Shown one piece after another: positions 12,225 through 23,281 of a stretch of 64,000 bases of DNA. The notes beneath the pieces are model-generated. The model did no database searches. It worked only from the letters and a program-made list of their open reading frames with translations, and was not told the origin of the DNA. Origin of the DNA: Schistocerca nitens (Eukaryota; Arthropoda; Insecta; Orthoptera; Acrididae); NCBI RefSeq assembly GCF_023898315.1, contig NC_064616.1, positions 542,181,602 through 542,245,601 of the forward strand, in the 5' to 3' direction. The position numbers and the translations under genes are program-made. Each line of letters starts with the position of its first letter. The first letter of the stretch is position 1.

Positions 12225-12886
12225 CGAAGGCTACTCGGAAAGTAACAAACGAAACGTCGCAAAATGGAAGCCACAGTGAGAATTAAAACTGTTTTATTTG
12301 AAGTAGTTAGCTACACATTCCAGCTACTTATCTCCATAGTCACCGATTAGATTTAGACGTTTGTCGTAGCGATGTACCAACTTTCCAATACCCCAGTTGT
12401 AGAAGACAGCCGCCAGTGCTTTCCGCCAATTCTCTACGCTGGCCTACATCTCGTTGTCTGTGCCAAAATGTTGTCTTCATAACCAGCGGATCATATGAGC
12501 AGAGATGAAAATCAGAGGGAGACTATTACGGGCTGTATTGTGGGTAATCAAACATTTCCAATGATAAACGATGCAGGAACATCTTCTTTGCCCCTGCAGC
12601 ATGCGGCTGAGAATTGTCTTGAAGAAGACAACCCACGACAGTTATGTATTGTTGGCTGCATAGCTTCAGGCGAAATTTCTTCCCAGGCCCTCGTACCTGG
12701 CGGGAGACAATATTGTTCTAGGTATCCTAATGTGCTCCCTATGTGCTCAGAACTAAAAAGAACAACTTAACGCGATCGACGGGCATACTAGAGCCACTGC
12801 CAACACACCTGTGCAAAACTTCATAAGATTTTCACTGTGGTTTCCAATTCGCGACCCATCGTTCCTTACTTTCCGAATAACCCTCG
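12225..12886. mobile_element. 662-bp non-autonomous DNA transposon with mariner-type ends
   Basis: The ends are imperfect inverted repeats: CGAAGGCTACTCGGAAAGTAA at the left (compare CGAGGGTTATTCGGAAAGTAA on the reverse strand at the right), each next to a TA dinucleotide (12223-12224 and 12887-12888), as expected for a Tc1/mariner TA target. No transposase motif survives between them; the interior resembles a decayed mariner remnant or a MITE. I recall this as a common orthopteran repeat. Confidence 0.75.
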
Positions 12887-12999
12887 TATTTCATCATATC
12901 ACGAGGTTTCTAAACTCTAACGAATTATGATGTCGTTTTGGGGATAGAAAGATCTGCCACCCCATTTAGTACTTTGAAGAATGTGTAGTAGGTTACGTG

Positions 13000-13800
13000 C
13001 GCTGTGCCCGTTTCTGGTACTTTGGCAGTCATATTCTCTATTGCATTTGTGTATGACCGCCAGCATGTTTTCTTAAATTTCCAGTGAGAGTTAGGAAAGA
13101 ATGCCACGTCTCTTACTGATACATCTATCGTCAGAATAACACGGAAATAATTGATATCTAATGTGCTATCCCGTATCGATCAAGTGGAAACACTGACGAT
13201 TACTGGCGAGCGTTAAGTGAAATCTACAACAGGGACACTTTTGCCGGGAAGAGACACTAGAGTAGGAGAACTATAATTTATTATTAGAAGCAAAGTTTTT
13301 GTGTACGAATTCCTTCAACTTGTGCTTTGGGCGTTGAAATCCCCACAGAGAACTGGTATTGCATCGCTTATTTAGCTACTCGGGGAGCAACACCCCGATC
13401 AAATAGTGAACGATACTGATCTTCATTTAATTCGTACTACTGTAGTCAGCACTGTGATAAGGGAACTGATCCATATTTCAGAAAACATAATTTCTTTCCG
13501 TAGCAGAATAGCAACTCTTCCTTTCCCGTCTGGTCTATATTACCTAATGACAGAGTATCGTCTAAGTTGATATGTCCATCCAGTTTCCCCACGTTTCGGA
13601 AATGCAAGCTTTGTTTGAGGTTCTCTTAGCAGGCTCTGTGTATTCGCTATGGCTGACTGGCTGACAGGACATTCCACTGAGCGATCCTGAAAACCACGAT
13701 TCGAAATAATGCTTATAATTCCTATAAGGAAATCTTTGATGTGTAACTCAACCCTGGTAGAGAGTGTCACACAATATTAAATATAAGTCCCCAGGTGTAG
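13000..13800 (-). pseudogene. Decayed non-LTR endonuclease domain (ORF2 N-terminus)
   Basis: On the minus strand the region translates, with stops and frame changes, to blocks typical of the apurinic-type endonuclease of Jockey-like ORF2 proteins: PDGKGRVAILLRKEIMF at about 13530-13480, and AIPVLCGDFNAQST at about 13370-13330, where GDFNA is the family's catalytic GDxN. It lies directly downstream, in the same orientation, of the ORF1 relic at 14200-14760, as expected of one element. No reverse transcriptase follows toward lower coordinates. Confidence 0.65.
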
Positions 13801-14199
13801 TGTGTGGGTTGATTACTACCTTTAACTGTTCCAGTATCTGAGGGATGGCACAGGGGTTAAACATCATAGGATATCCAACACATCCTCTTCAGTCGAAAGA
13901 CAGCAATCAAGCTTCCTGAGTCTAGAATCCTCTGGATTCCATCACGTCTTCTTAACTGTCGATTTACTGGTAAATACTTTGTGTGCATGTATGTCAGAGG
14001 AAGGTGTTGAGGGATCTATGGTAGAAGAAAAACCTGTTTGCTCATGAACAGGCCAATGAAAAGGATGGAATGAGCTATAATCCTGTATACTAAAAATGTT
14101 AACTCACACTTGAGAATTGAATATATGTCAATACTTACTGTCAATCACTGAGTCTCCTGTGACAGTGGCATATAAGTTGCACAGAATCGGATTTCAGCT

Positions 14200-14760
14200 T
14201 CTTTGAACGAAATGTTACTGAGTGTAACAAACTTGTGCTAACAGCATAAAACAGGACAGTTCTTTCCTGTAGCCAGGTGGCCTCCAAAACAATACAAGCA
14301 CTTTAAATTACTAGCTGTACAGTCAGTTGACAAGTGTGCTCTGCCACATTTACTACATCTGTCGAGAGTACGGCCTTACCTCCTGATACGCCCGAGCATG
14401 CTGCATTTCTAATATTAAAGGGCAGGCGTAAGATAAGGATGTAATTCACACCTAGTCTCTGGGAGATAAACATATTTGGGAGGAATCTGAGAATTAAAAG
14501 TCAAGCCATGTGTTTCAGTTCGAGCAGTACCTGAATCCCCTTCACTAATTATACTCTTGGAGAATATTTTCTCGTCAATCACTTTAATAGATGGTTCGAT
14601 TTCAGAAAGTATTTCCTGTTCGACAAATTACAGAATTACTCCTCGAATAACACTCTGCTAACGCCCAACGTAAGTAGATGCGAATTCCACAAAATTATGG
14701 TTTCCAAATAAATCTGATTGTATTAAATGTTTTGCTGAGAGTGCCTTCGTTCCTTCCACA
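14200..14760 (-). pseudogene. Jockey-like ORF1 zinc-knuckle relic, left-arm copy
   Basis: This is the left-arm counterpart of 37640-38160. The minus strand around 14420-14240 aligns with the zinc-knuckle region there, for example GATGTAGTAAATGTGGCAGA against GATGTAGTAAATCTGGCAGA, but reading frames are broken. ORF1 of Jockey-type elements encodes an RNA-binding Gag-like protein. Its position just upstream of the endonuclease relic at 13000-13800 supports a single non-LTR element in minus orientation. Confidence 0.6.
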
Positions 14761-15103
14761 TAGATCCTGATGTTACTGGCAGAACTAATATTTACCTTAG
14801 AACACTAAAGTGAGGAATACTCTACATTACTACTGAATCGTCGTAAATGTTACTACTTCACATTTTATGAAAAGCAAGACAAGCGTTAGTTTATTCATTA
14901 GTTAATTATAAATATTACATCTCCAATGTTATGTTACATATCAAATTAAGTACAAAGTGTCCTGTTTCATACACTAATGCAGTCGTAAAATTTTACGAAA
15001 GTTAATAATATTGCCTTTAGTTTCAGTATGAGACAAGTACACTAATTTACCAACAGGTATTGGATATAATCTTATTAACACTGTTTCTCATTCAGTACTT
15101 TCA

Positions 15104-15610
15104 GGGCGGGACAAATAAAAGTGGCCGGAAAACAAAGTTCCAGGGTACAAAGAAACAAAGCAGAGGGAAGGAAAATTTTTGATTTGGTAGGACTCTGAAG
15201 CACTTTCTGGTGAACACAGCCTCAATTTCTGGTGTGCGCGCACGTTTGGGAATGTTTTTTTACTAGTTCAAAACAGATACTGCCTGATGCCATTTTGCGA
15301 CGAATCGTTGCATGGCATTCTTTGCTGGCACTTTGACACCACTAAACTTCTCAGCAAACAGCTGGCCAAACCGTTTCCACAACTTGTTGTCACGTAACTT
15401 TCCACAACGGCTTCCCGCTGCTCCACTGCAATCACCATTGCCCACTTCGTACTGTTCCATTCACATTGACTTAGACCGCACTACGCTCTGAACTGGTGTG
15501 GATAACGTGGCGGACGTACATGTGGTGTGCGTGACACGAGGTGTGGTTATATGCATACATTCATTTAGAATCGTATCCACTTGTCTGGGTCACTTTTATT
15601 TGCCCCATCC
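15104..15610. mobile_element. ~0.5 kb TIR element with HTH-like ORF, left-arm copy
   Basis: The ends GGGCGGGACAAATAAAAGTGG and, reversed, GGATGGGGCAAATAAAACTGACC are related inverted repeats; the right end abuts TA at 15611-15612. Inside, on the minus strand (15263-15460), a 65-residue ORF contains LFAEKFSGVKVPAKNAMQRF, resembling a transposase N-terminal helix-turn-helix. The same element at the same place in the right arm shows that it inserted before the inverted duplication. No catalytic DDE domain is present. Confidence 0.65.
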
Positions 15611-17524
15611 TATACATAGTAAGGGCCACAGTAATTCAGTTTATCGCGTTTGCAAAAACTTAAACATCTCTTTCATTAGCTGCTGTGATTAAACCACATT
15701 TATCGATATTACATATAATGGACTTAACTAACTTCTATGTCTGTCTTTACTTAATGCGACTTCTGAATAACAATGCTCCTTGATTTGACATTCGTGTAAA
15801 TATTTTATTTATTATTTCTGATAATTTATGTTATTGTATTTGATTTATGAATATATATTCATATGTAGTGTGCTGTAAAAGAATGTGAAAGTTAATACTG
15901 CTCTTGTAATATTTGTTCATGCATGGGCAAAATAGGTTTGTAATCATGTAAAACTTGGAGTGGAGTCCCTCCGCAACGGAACTGGGAGTGCCGAAAGGAA
16001 AAGTTGGAGCTGGTGGTCGAACTGCAAGGCTCGTGTGTGGCATGAGTAAGTCGGTGGCTAGTAAGCAGTGATCTTGTGGACTGAAAGGGGTGAGAAGGAC
16101 TGCATGATTATGTAATATCGTCTTGGATGCAGGAGTAATGCGGCTTATTATTCACGGCATACACTGGTTAACTCTGTACAATGAAAATCCGACGCTAAGA
16201 AGAGAATTATGAGATTTTTTCACAGGAAGATCCATAGATACAGTCACGTCCTTTTTTGAATAATACAGTAGATCGACGCCACTGCAGTCCTCATTTCAAA
16301 TTACCAATTGAGTACTGTGTAAGGGAGTGGACTAGCTTTGTGATTTCGTTTTCAATAATAATTCTGTGTTTTGTAAACTCTGTGTTGAGCCACTGTGTTT
16401 TACGCTTAGTTATTTACCTAGACTGGGTTCTGTCCCAAGTGCTACGATAAATTCGAGTATATTATTTTACTGAACTAAAAAGCAATTATCTTGTTTAACG
16501 GAAGTTAGAGATTGTTTGAAGTTGCAAAGTCTCTGATTATATAGTGAGAAAACGTGTTGAAATACTCCACTTGGCTTGCATAAATGAACAGTCAAAATTT
16601 CAGCGAAGTGTAGTTACTAAGACAAGATTTTAAATATTGAGTTCAAGGACTTCTTTTAGAATAATAGTGTCTACAATTTAATGTGTTATGTGGTTGACAC
16701 TGTTCCCCAATTTGTTTAGTTACTAAAGTGTTCAGCACCTATCTGAGTCTACCGACAGTTTATTTTCTGGGTCCTGATGCTTATAGATGTGCCAGGTTCA
16801 AATGTGATATCACAACAACAGCAATCAAGAATAAGCAAGGAGTTAGAAATATTCGGACTACACTAGATCCATGTGTTACCCTTCCACTTGAGCTAAATAA
16901 TATAAGGAAGTGAATGTTCCTTGATAATGCAAACAATAATCTGTAGATACCATTACTTCGTAGCTATTTCAACAGCGATAATTTCGTATAATTAAACTGG
17001 CAAAAGAACCTCTTCTTCAAGTCTGTAGTGCGCAAAAATTAGGAACCATTTTCCTACAATTAACATTATCTTCTCACTGTAATATACAGATAGGAAGTGT
17101 TTTGAGAGTCAGTTGTTGCCTAAACTTATTAATACTCATTTGTAGTTTATGTCAAATCACTGGTACATTATTTTCTAAGTTATGCTACCGTCTTGTATCT
17201 CACCAGCAAAACAGGAGTTCAGTGTCAAGTAAAGGCAAGCCCAATAGTTAACTTACTTTCTGAACCGTGATAGTACTGGGTATAATTTTGACTAATTATG
17301 CTGGCGTTTCCTTTCACGTAATTACAGTTTACTTGATCACTAATAGAACCTTAGATCGGTTCTCGTTTATCTTGCTAGTAATCCATTTTAACATAAATAT
17401 TTAGGGGAACCCTACCATTACACACCGTCACGGTCACAAAATAAAAATCCGTTCACAGTGGTAAGATTATCGGCATATTACTATATTAATAGCAGCTTAG
17501 TGTTATATACTGACAGTAGCATTG

Positions 17525-17815
17525 TCAAATTTTCTCATCAGATTGTGTAGAGGTCTTTTGAGTGGAAACATCTTCCGCTAAGATTATTGTGATTCTACTT
17601 TCCGTAGCCACCATTCTCTCAACAACGAGCTGATTGTCTTCCCCCCTGGCTGGTTCTCTATTTTCCACCACTACCTCCACAATAAGTAAATCCTCATAAT
17701 GGCTGTTCACAGAGTAAAGCATACTGGCAACTGCCGCTGTAACAGTACCTTGGTCAGTGTCCTTACTGTGCAAGACGGGTCGATCACATTCTTGTTATAA
17801 GCTGCTACTCATGAT
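17525..17815 (-). pseudogene. Short ORF conserved between arms, left copy
   Basis: An 82-residue frame on the minus strand, with blocks HSKDTDQGTVTAAVASMLYS, ESRITIILAEDVSTQKTSTQ, aligns residue by residue with the right-arm copy at 33703-34195. The left copy is open over this span. Upstream, ATGAGTAGCAGCTTATAA gives an immediate stop. I do not recognise the family; the style (short, hydrophilic, ahead of a Jockey-like ORF1 in the same orientation) would fit the N-terminus of a non-LTR ORF1, but the zinc knuckles lie 3 kb away behind inserted sequence. Confidence 0.45.
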
Positions 17816-19739
17816 GTGGTACAGAGCGCATCTGTGAAGTGATTATTAGGCGCTGGATGGCAACACAGTACCCATGAAAACACTGAAACAGTACTTGAGG
17901 AAACGTGGTGACCTGCACTACTCCCTATACAAGAAGAAGGACTCGCTACGAAACGCGGTCTGAAACTGGAATGAAGTCTACGCGTAAGATAATGTTTCTG
18001 GATTATCACCAGGTCCTCGTTTCTTAGGTAGTTTATCTTTGCTTTTCATACTCCCGCACCTCGAACCCCCTACACATACCTAGCGCCAAACACATCTACC
18101 ACCGACACCGCAAACAAACTCTAGCTTTTCAGTTTCTTAAATCCATCTGCGGAGCTATGGACATTGGTGGGAGAATATGTGATTTGTTTAAATAAGTGTG
18201 ACGTAAGATCACGGTGTCGAAATGAATATTTTCTGGTAGTTGAGGAGAGCTTTATGTTTTCATTGGAGGCTGGCTAAGAAGATCTATTTTTGGCTGGATT
18301 TCCTGTTGGAGGGAATCCTCGTTATTGGACTGCAGTGGTCTGTTATTTGGCGATAGGCGACTGACACCGTTTTGACGACAAGGAATACGCAGGATGTAGC
18401 GTCGCGTGAGAGGCACTGGCTGGTAGGTCTTGAAGGTGCCCGCATCGGAGAATTACTGGTCAGTAGGACATTAAGGTGTCTAAGTCTGAGAAGTGCTGGT
18501 GGTAGGAGGCAAAGGTTTCTAGATCGACTTGGCATATCTTCACCGTAGAGGATGCCATAACTCTGAATCCTGCTGAGGTGATGTTGCTTCCATCGTCAAG
18601 AAAGGACCTGCACGTCTGCAGTACGCAGCTCGTCACATCCCAGGCTTACTTATGGTGAGCATAATTGGCAACACCGGGAAAGCAGTGAAATTAGTTTCAC
18701 ACTTGTGCAATCCTGGACGACCGCCTCTCACCTCCTTTGCTCTGGTAATGAGTGTGTGGTTTTCTGGATTTTTAATGGTCGACTTCCAGTCACTGTTCCA
18801 ATAAACCAGAATGTGATTCAATAGTCATCAGTTATCACTGAACACCGGAAGAGAATAAATTCTTTGGAGGTGTTGTAGTAATAATTGATAGGGGAGTGAC
18901 ACTGCTTTCCATTTAACCTCTACATAAATTTATTTTTTGTTAATTATCACAGGTTTTGATAATCCGTTTATATGTTGACCTAATAATGTGTTTAAGAATA
19001 AGGGTGAATATTGATTTTAATGAAAGTTTCTGTTTCTGTAGGTTACTAAAGTGTATCCTGCAATGTATTCGCAATCAGCTCAGAATCTGTACCAACGTGT
19101 TACTCCAGTCACATGGTGTTAGTCACAGTGAGATGTTTGTTTGATAAATTATCCACATTAAGAGCTGAGCCTAGGGCTGTACCATGGAAGGTATTCGCAT
19201 TCACCTCAGAATTTTCGTGTTATCCGTTTAACTGTGTGCACAAGTATTTATAGGTAATTTCTTAAGGAAGTGGTTTGCCCGCAGTTAGGGTTAAGGAAAT
19301 TCCTCATAGTAGAGTTTTGAATAAAATTGGCGTTTCTGTGCCTGGACTGAGTTTAGGGTTCTTTGGGAAGCAGTTAGTTACGTTAATTGCGCACTTCATG
19401 CTGTTTGACAAGGCGTAAGACTGATCTTCGGCTGTGAGGAAAGTATACAGCTTCAGAGATCAGAGTGGTATCGTAATCTGCGGGCACTTAGAATTTCAGT
19501 TGTATATATTTTACACACACGTTGGTGACTAAACGAAGAGGCAACAAAATTTTGTGCATTTGTCGTAGTCCAAGATGGCGCCTTCAAAAAATTTGTATTT
19601 TTCTTTCCTGTAGGTTCTGATAAAGCTCTAGTGGGTTCTGTCCCACATCTGAGGATTCACCCATTTGCAAGCCAGCATTGAAATTTTGGGGGCGAATTGT
19701 TATACGTAGAACAGCTGAGTAGAATATGATGAGAATATG

Positions 19740-21060
19740 CAAGAGGTTACGAAAAAGGCTGTACTCCTATATGTGCAATCAGTGATAATCAAACGTAATC
19801 CGACGGAGTAACAGGAACTGAAACTTGATGCAATTGACACTGACTCGTCACATTCAACAGATAGGAGTAGTAAGGAAGGAGGTTATCAGTTCGACTTAAA
19901 AGACTTTTTAAAACAAAAGAGGGAACAGTTGAAAGGCCAGAGGAAAAGAATAAAAATGTGGTGGAGAAGAAATTAAAGACATGGTGGAAAAGGTCAGAAA
20001 TAAAAATAAACAGAAGGAAGAGAGTCTAAGGAGCTGTATTCGAGAGATAAGGATAGAAACCAAATACATCCAGAAAATTGAAGAGGAATCTCAGGAAAAC
20101 GTGAATCCGACCGCAAACAAAGCAGACGAAGCAAAAAGTGTAGTGAAATAAACGTTTAGAACTACTAAAAAAACTGACAAGGATACTCAGGAAGCAATTT
20201 CAAATCTACACATGGAATCAACAACACAGAGCAGTGTAAGATTATGTGGTATCACGATTCAAGAGCCCAGTAAAATTCTTAGAATTCACGATCTACAAAT
20301 ATGTTTCTGGACATGCCATGCGTACTAGGGGAGTAATCAAGCACTTCTATGCCACACTTCCGCTTAGTTACCAACAAATGCAACTGGCAGAACCAGTGTT
20401 GATATAAATGCTTTCTGTAACAGGCTACGTGAACCTGAATTTGCCTTTAATGCTCAGCACAGCTGCACATGGAGGCACGATTATGAAGGACACTTTCGCA
20501 AACGATAATGTTAGTGGAGGGAAGATAATTATAATAACAGAAACAGATATTCAATAAATGGAAACCATTAGATCAATGAAGGTTACGGGAACAACCATGT
20601 GCCCAGTAATGGAGATGTGAATGGTGGAAGAAGAAACAATAATGTATTCGACAACAGAGGTTGGAACACACAGGGAAGCTTGGAGAGCACTGTAAAACAG
20701 CAGATGGTGCCGACTGGTGAATAATGAATGTGGAGAACGTTTTGAAGGTAAAAACGGAAGTGGTGTGTCAGACCATAACATAGAAAACATCGTCTAATTA
20801 CAAGGACTGAACCCAAAACACCATCAATATGATTAGATACCTCCTAGGAACTGACGTCTGGAGAGCGTGGTGAAGGCAAATTCAACACCCACATCATTAA
20901 CCAGTCGCAGTCTCCTCGACGAAATCCAATACAATGACACGTCGGAGTCTTACCCAAGGAGACGGAATTAAATACGACAAGGGACGTACATCCTATATTG
21001 AAGGTGACAACACGCAATGTGGAACTATACAGAATTTTGGATGGTGGCATCCCAATATTT
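19740..21060 (+). pseudogene. Ty3/gypsy gag relic, left-arm copy
   Basis: The plus strand matches the better preserved minus-strand gag of the right arm (29883-31740). It contains a lysine/glutamate-rich, probably coiled-coil segment (around 19890-20160) and then a Gly/Asn-rich segment near 20550-20640. About 300 bp containing the gag start is deleted near 19735, apparently between two GAATATG words. Stops and frameshifts are frequent. Confidence 0.55.
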
Positions 21061-21229
21061 GCAAATGCAGGAATGGCATTTAATATATGTAAAACAAATC
21101 ATAGGTGGCTCGCGTTATCGCTGAGATAAGTTAAAATTTGAGGTTCTACCTCTGGAAAAAATCACTGATGAGCTTAAGCAAGTAAGGGTTGAATCAATGT
21201 ATGAAGGACAATGTTGACAGGAAATTTCT

Positions 21230-22850
21230 TCGTGGTTTGTAAATAGGCAGCTGATCTTATAAAAGTAATGGACACCTCGAGTGACTATGCTGAATTGCCT
21301 GATCTGGGATGTGGCGAAGTTACCATGCAAAGAGCAGGAAAGGTACAATTGTGATTTGAGGAACAAGCTATTCGGTCACAGAGTCTGGGAGGTTGTTTGC
21401 ATCAGTGTGTTGGCTGTCATAAAAGAAAGTCTGAGTATAGTTATGGGTAGAAAGCAGATGACGACGATTCGAGGACTGAGGAACAATAAATGAAAGGAGA
21501 AACTGAGCTTTCCATCCAGGAACGGGTAAATCGGATTATGAACGTAGGAGCAGAAGACAGAAGAAAAACTACGCACAATCATGAATGAAAATCGCGATGT
21601 ATTCGTGCCGAAGACATGCGCAACCTACAACTTCCAGTACGTGTTAATGAGAGCCAAAGAACATCAAACATTCTTTGTAACTCTGTACACTATCCTATTA
21701 GCTCACCGAGCAAAAGGGCATCTGAAAATATCGGGAATGTCACGAGAAGTGATCATTGAACATGCAATGTCTACGTATAGTAGTCCGTTACGAGTCGTTG
21801 AGAAGATGGATTGGTCCACTTAGTACTGGATTCCAGACAAATCAATACAATAATAACTTCGTAAATAGACAGACCCCAAAACGCCCGAAGACCTGTTACA
21901 GAGGTTCCATAGATTAAGGTTTTTTCGTCAATAGACCTTCAGTAAAGTTTCTGGCAACGTGAGTTACACCTATCCTGAAGCACATGGCGTCATAATCTCA
22001 CTCCACAGCTACAAATTTCGCCAGTTACCCTTTGGAGTAAAAATATTTTAGGCATAATTCGTCCACAGACTGATTGGTCTTGTTTACGAGGTCGTAACGG
22101 GAGATGGGAGATATTACATGCTACGTCGATGGCCTCTTAATCGCTAAGGGAACTTGGAAGGACCCTTGAATGTGTTGCTCAGTGCACTGAAAAATCATGG
22201 TGTACTCGTCAACCTGGAAAAGTAATTTTTCCTCGCAATAGAAGTATAGCTTTTGGAACACACATTTGCAATGGCAGAAATGATCAAAGCTACCCCAGAG
22301 ATATTACAACCCGCTACCCAGTTTCCTACGCCTCAGACACGGAAGGACTTTACAAGGTTCCTTGATGTCGTCAATTTTTGCAATTAATTCATAAAGATAG
22401 ACTCGTTAGCAGCGCTAAGACTCTATGCACTGACAGGAAAACAGACGCCGTGGATTTGGGACGAACTAGCTGAGAATGAGTTTCAAGCACAGTCAGGGGC
22501 ACTAATAAATGTACCAGTATTAGCACATCCTCACCTGTAGGCCGATTTTTACTTTAGGAGGTAGAGTACTGATGATAGTGAGAAATATTTTCCCATGACC
22601 AAGCTCGTGGCCTTAGACGTGTTTGGCAGTTTCAAAAACTCAGGTACTCCTTGCTTGGATGAAAGATGAGGCTATCCACAGATTAGAATTCCTTTTCACA
22701 GGCAGACTCACCTGTAATATGTTAACCCATTGGGTAGCCGATTTACAGGAATTTGATTTCTCTATTATATATGTGCCATTGCAATTGCACTGTCATATTC
22801 GCCAGAAGAGAGGACACACAAAGTGATAGAGATAACCTAAACTCACCATT
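21230..22850 (+). pseudogene. Ty3/gypsy pol relic (protease, RT, RNase H)
   Basis: Protease end: a LAANLI..MD-like block around 21240-21330. RT N-terminus: HAMSTYSSPLRVVEKMDWST at about 21750-21820, matching the STYSSPL..V.K gypsy signature. RT core: FRQLPFGVK near 22020 and YVDGLLIAK at 22122-22148, where the family has YVDD (second D replaced by G here). RNase H: LYALTGKQTPWIWDE near 22420 and LTHWVADLQEFDFSIIYV near 22717-22770. Many stops and frameshifts. RT copies the element RNA and RNase H removes it; this copy cannot do either. Confidence 0.8.
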
Positions 22851-23075
22851 TCAGCCTGTACTATATAAGGAATGGGGTCTTTGAAACCTGCTTAACGGTA
22901 ACTCTGCAAGATATAGCTATAGAAAAGGACAAGACATCGCCCTGCAACGACTGAAAGATAGATAGTGAGACATGGAAGAAATATCTGTTTGGGTGTTCTG
23001 CCTGCTACGAAAGCGAATCTTCTTTCACAGGTGGAGTCCAACTAATTCACTGGAGGGCATTGCTTACCAAAGAAT

Positions 23076-23281
23076 GGTTCGAAATGGTTCACATGTCTCT
23101 CAGCACTATGGAACTTAACATCTGAGGTCATCAATCCCCTAGAACTTAGAAGTACTTCAACCTAACTAACCTGAGGACATCACACACACTCATGCCACAG
23201 GCAGGATTCGAACTTGCGACCGTAGCGGTCACGCGATTCCAGACTGTAGTGCCTCGAACCACTCGGCCACCCCGGCGGCTT
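23076..23281 (-). mobile_element. tRNA-derived SINE, reverse orientation
   Basis: The tail (AAATGGTTCACATGTCTCTC..) is at the low-coordinate end and the tRNA-like head (CACTCGGCCACCCCGGC) at the high end. The B box reads GGATTCGAACTTGCGAC on the plus strand. It is close to full length with scattered substitutions. Confidence 0.88.

Larger units (their letters stand above)
3070..21745 (+). repeat. Left arm of a large interrupted inverted repeat
   Basis: Two stretches, 3070-4026 and 13862-21745, are reverse complements of 29883-39394. Anchor pairs read by eye: 3090-3343 with 39121-39378; 3545-3700 with 38840-38990; 3925-4026 with 38415-38512; 13890-14060 with 38230-38400; 15104-15610 with 36685-37184; 17525-17815 with 33703-34195; 18790-18890 with 32660-32760; 19740-20560 with 30690-31520; 21240-21745 with 29883-30420. 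In a 101-base stretch around 18800 about 12 bases differ (about 88% identity). The region 4027-13861 has no partner in the right arm. The outer end is hidden by the RTE insertion and the window edge. Confidence 0.85.
18865..22850 (+). mobile_element. Decayed Ty3/gypsy LTR retrotransposon, left-arm copy
   Basis: Gag, protease, reverse transcriptase and RNase H relics occur in the usual order on the plus strand (detailed separately). A 5' LTR probably occupies about 18869-19527: it would start TGTTGTAGTAATAATTG and end just before TTGGTGAC, a primer-binding-like string in gypsy elements. No integrase or 3' LTR was recognised after 22850. The LTR limits are tentative. Confidence 0.6.
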
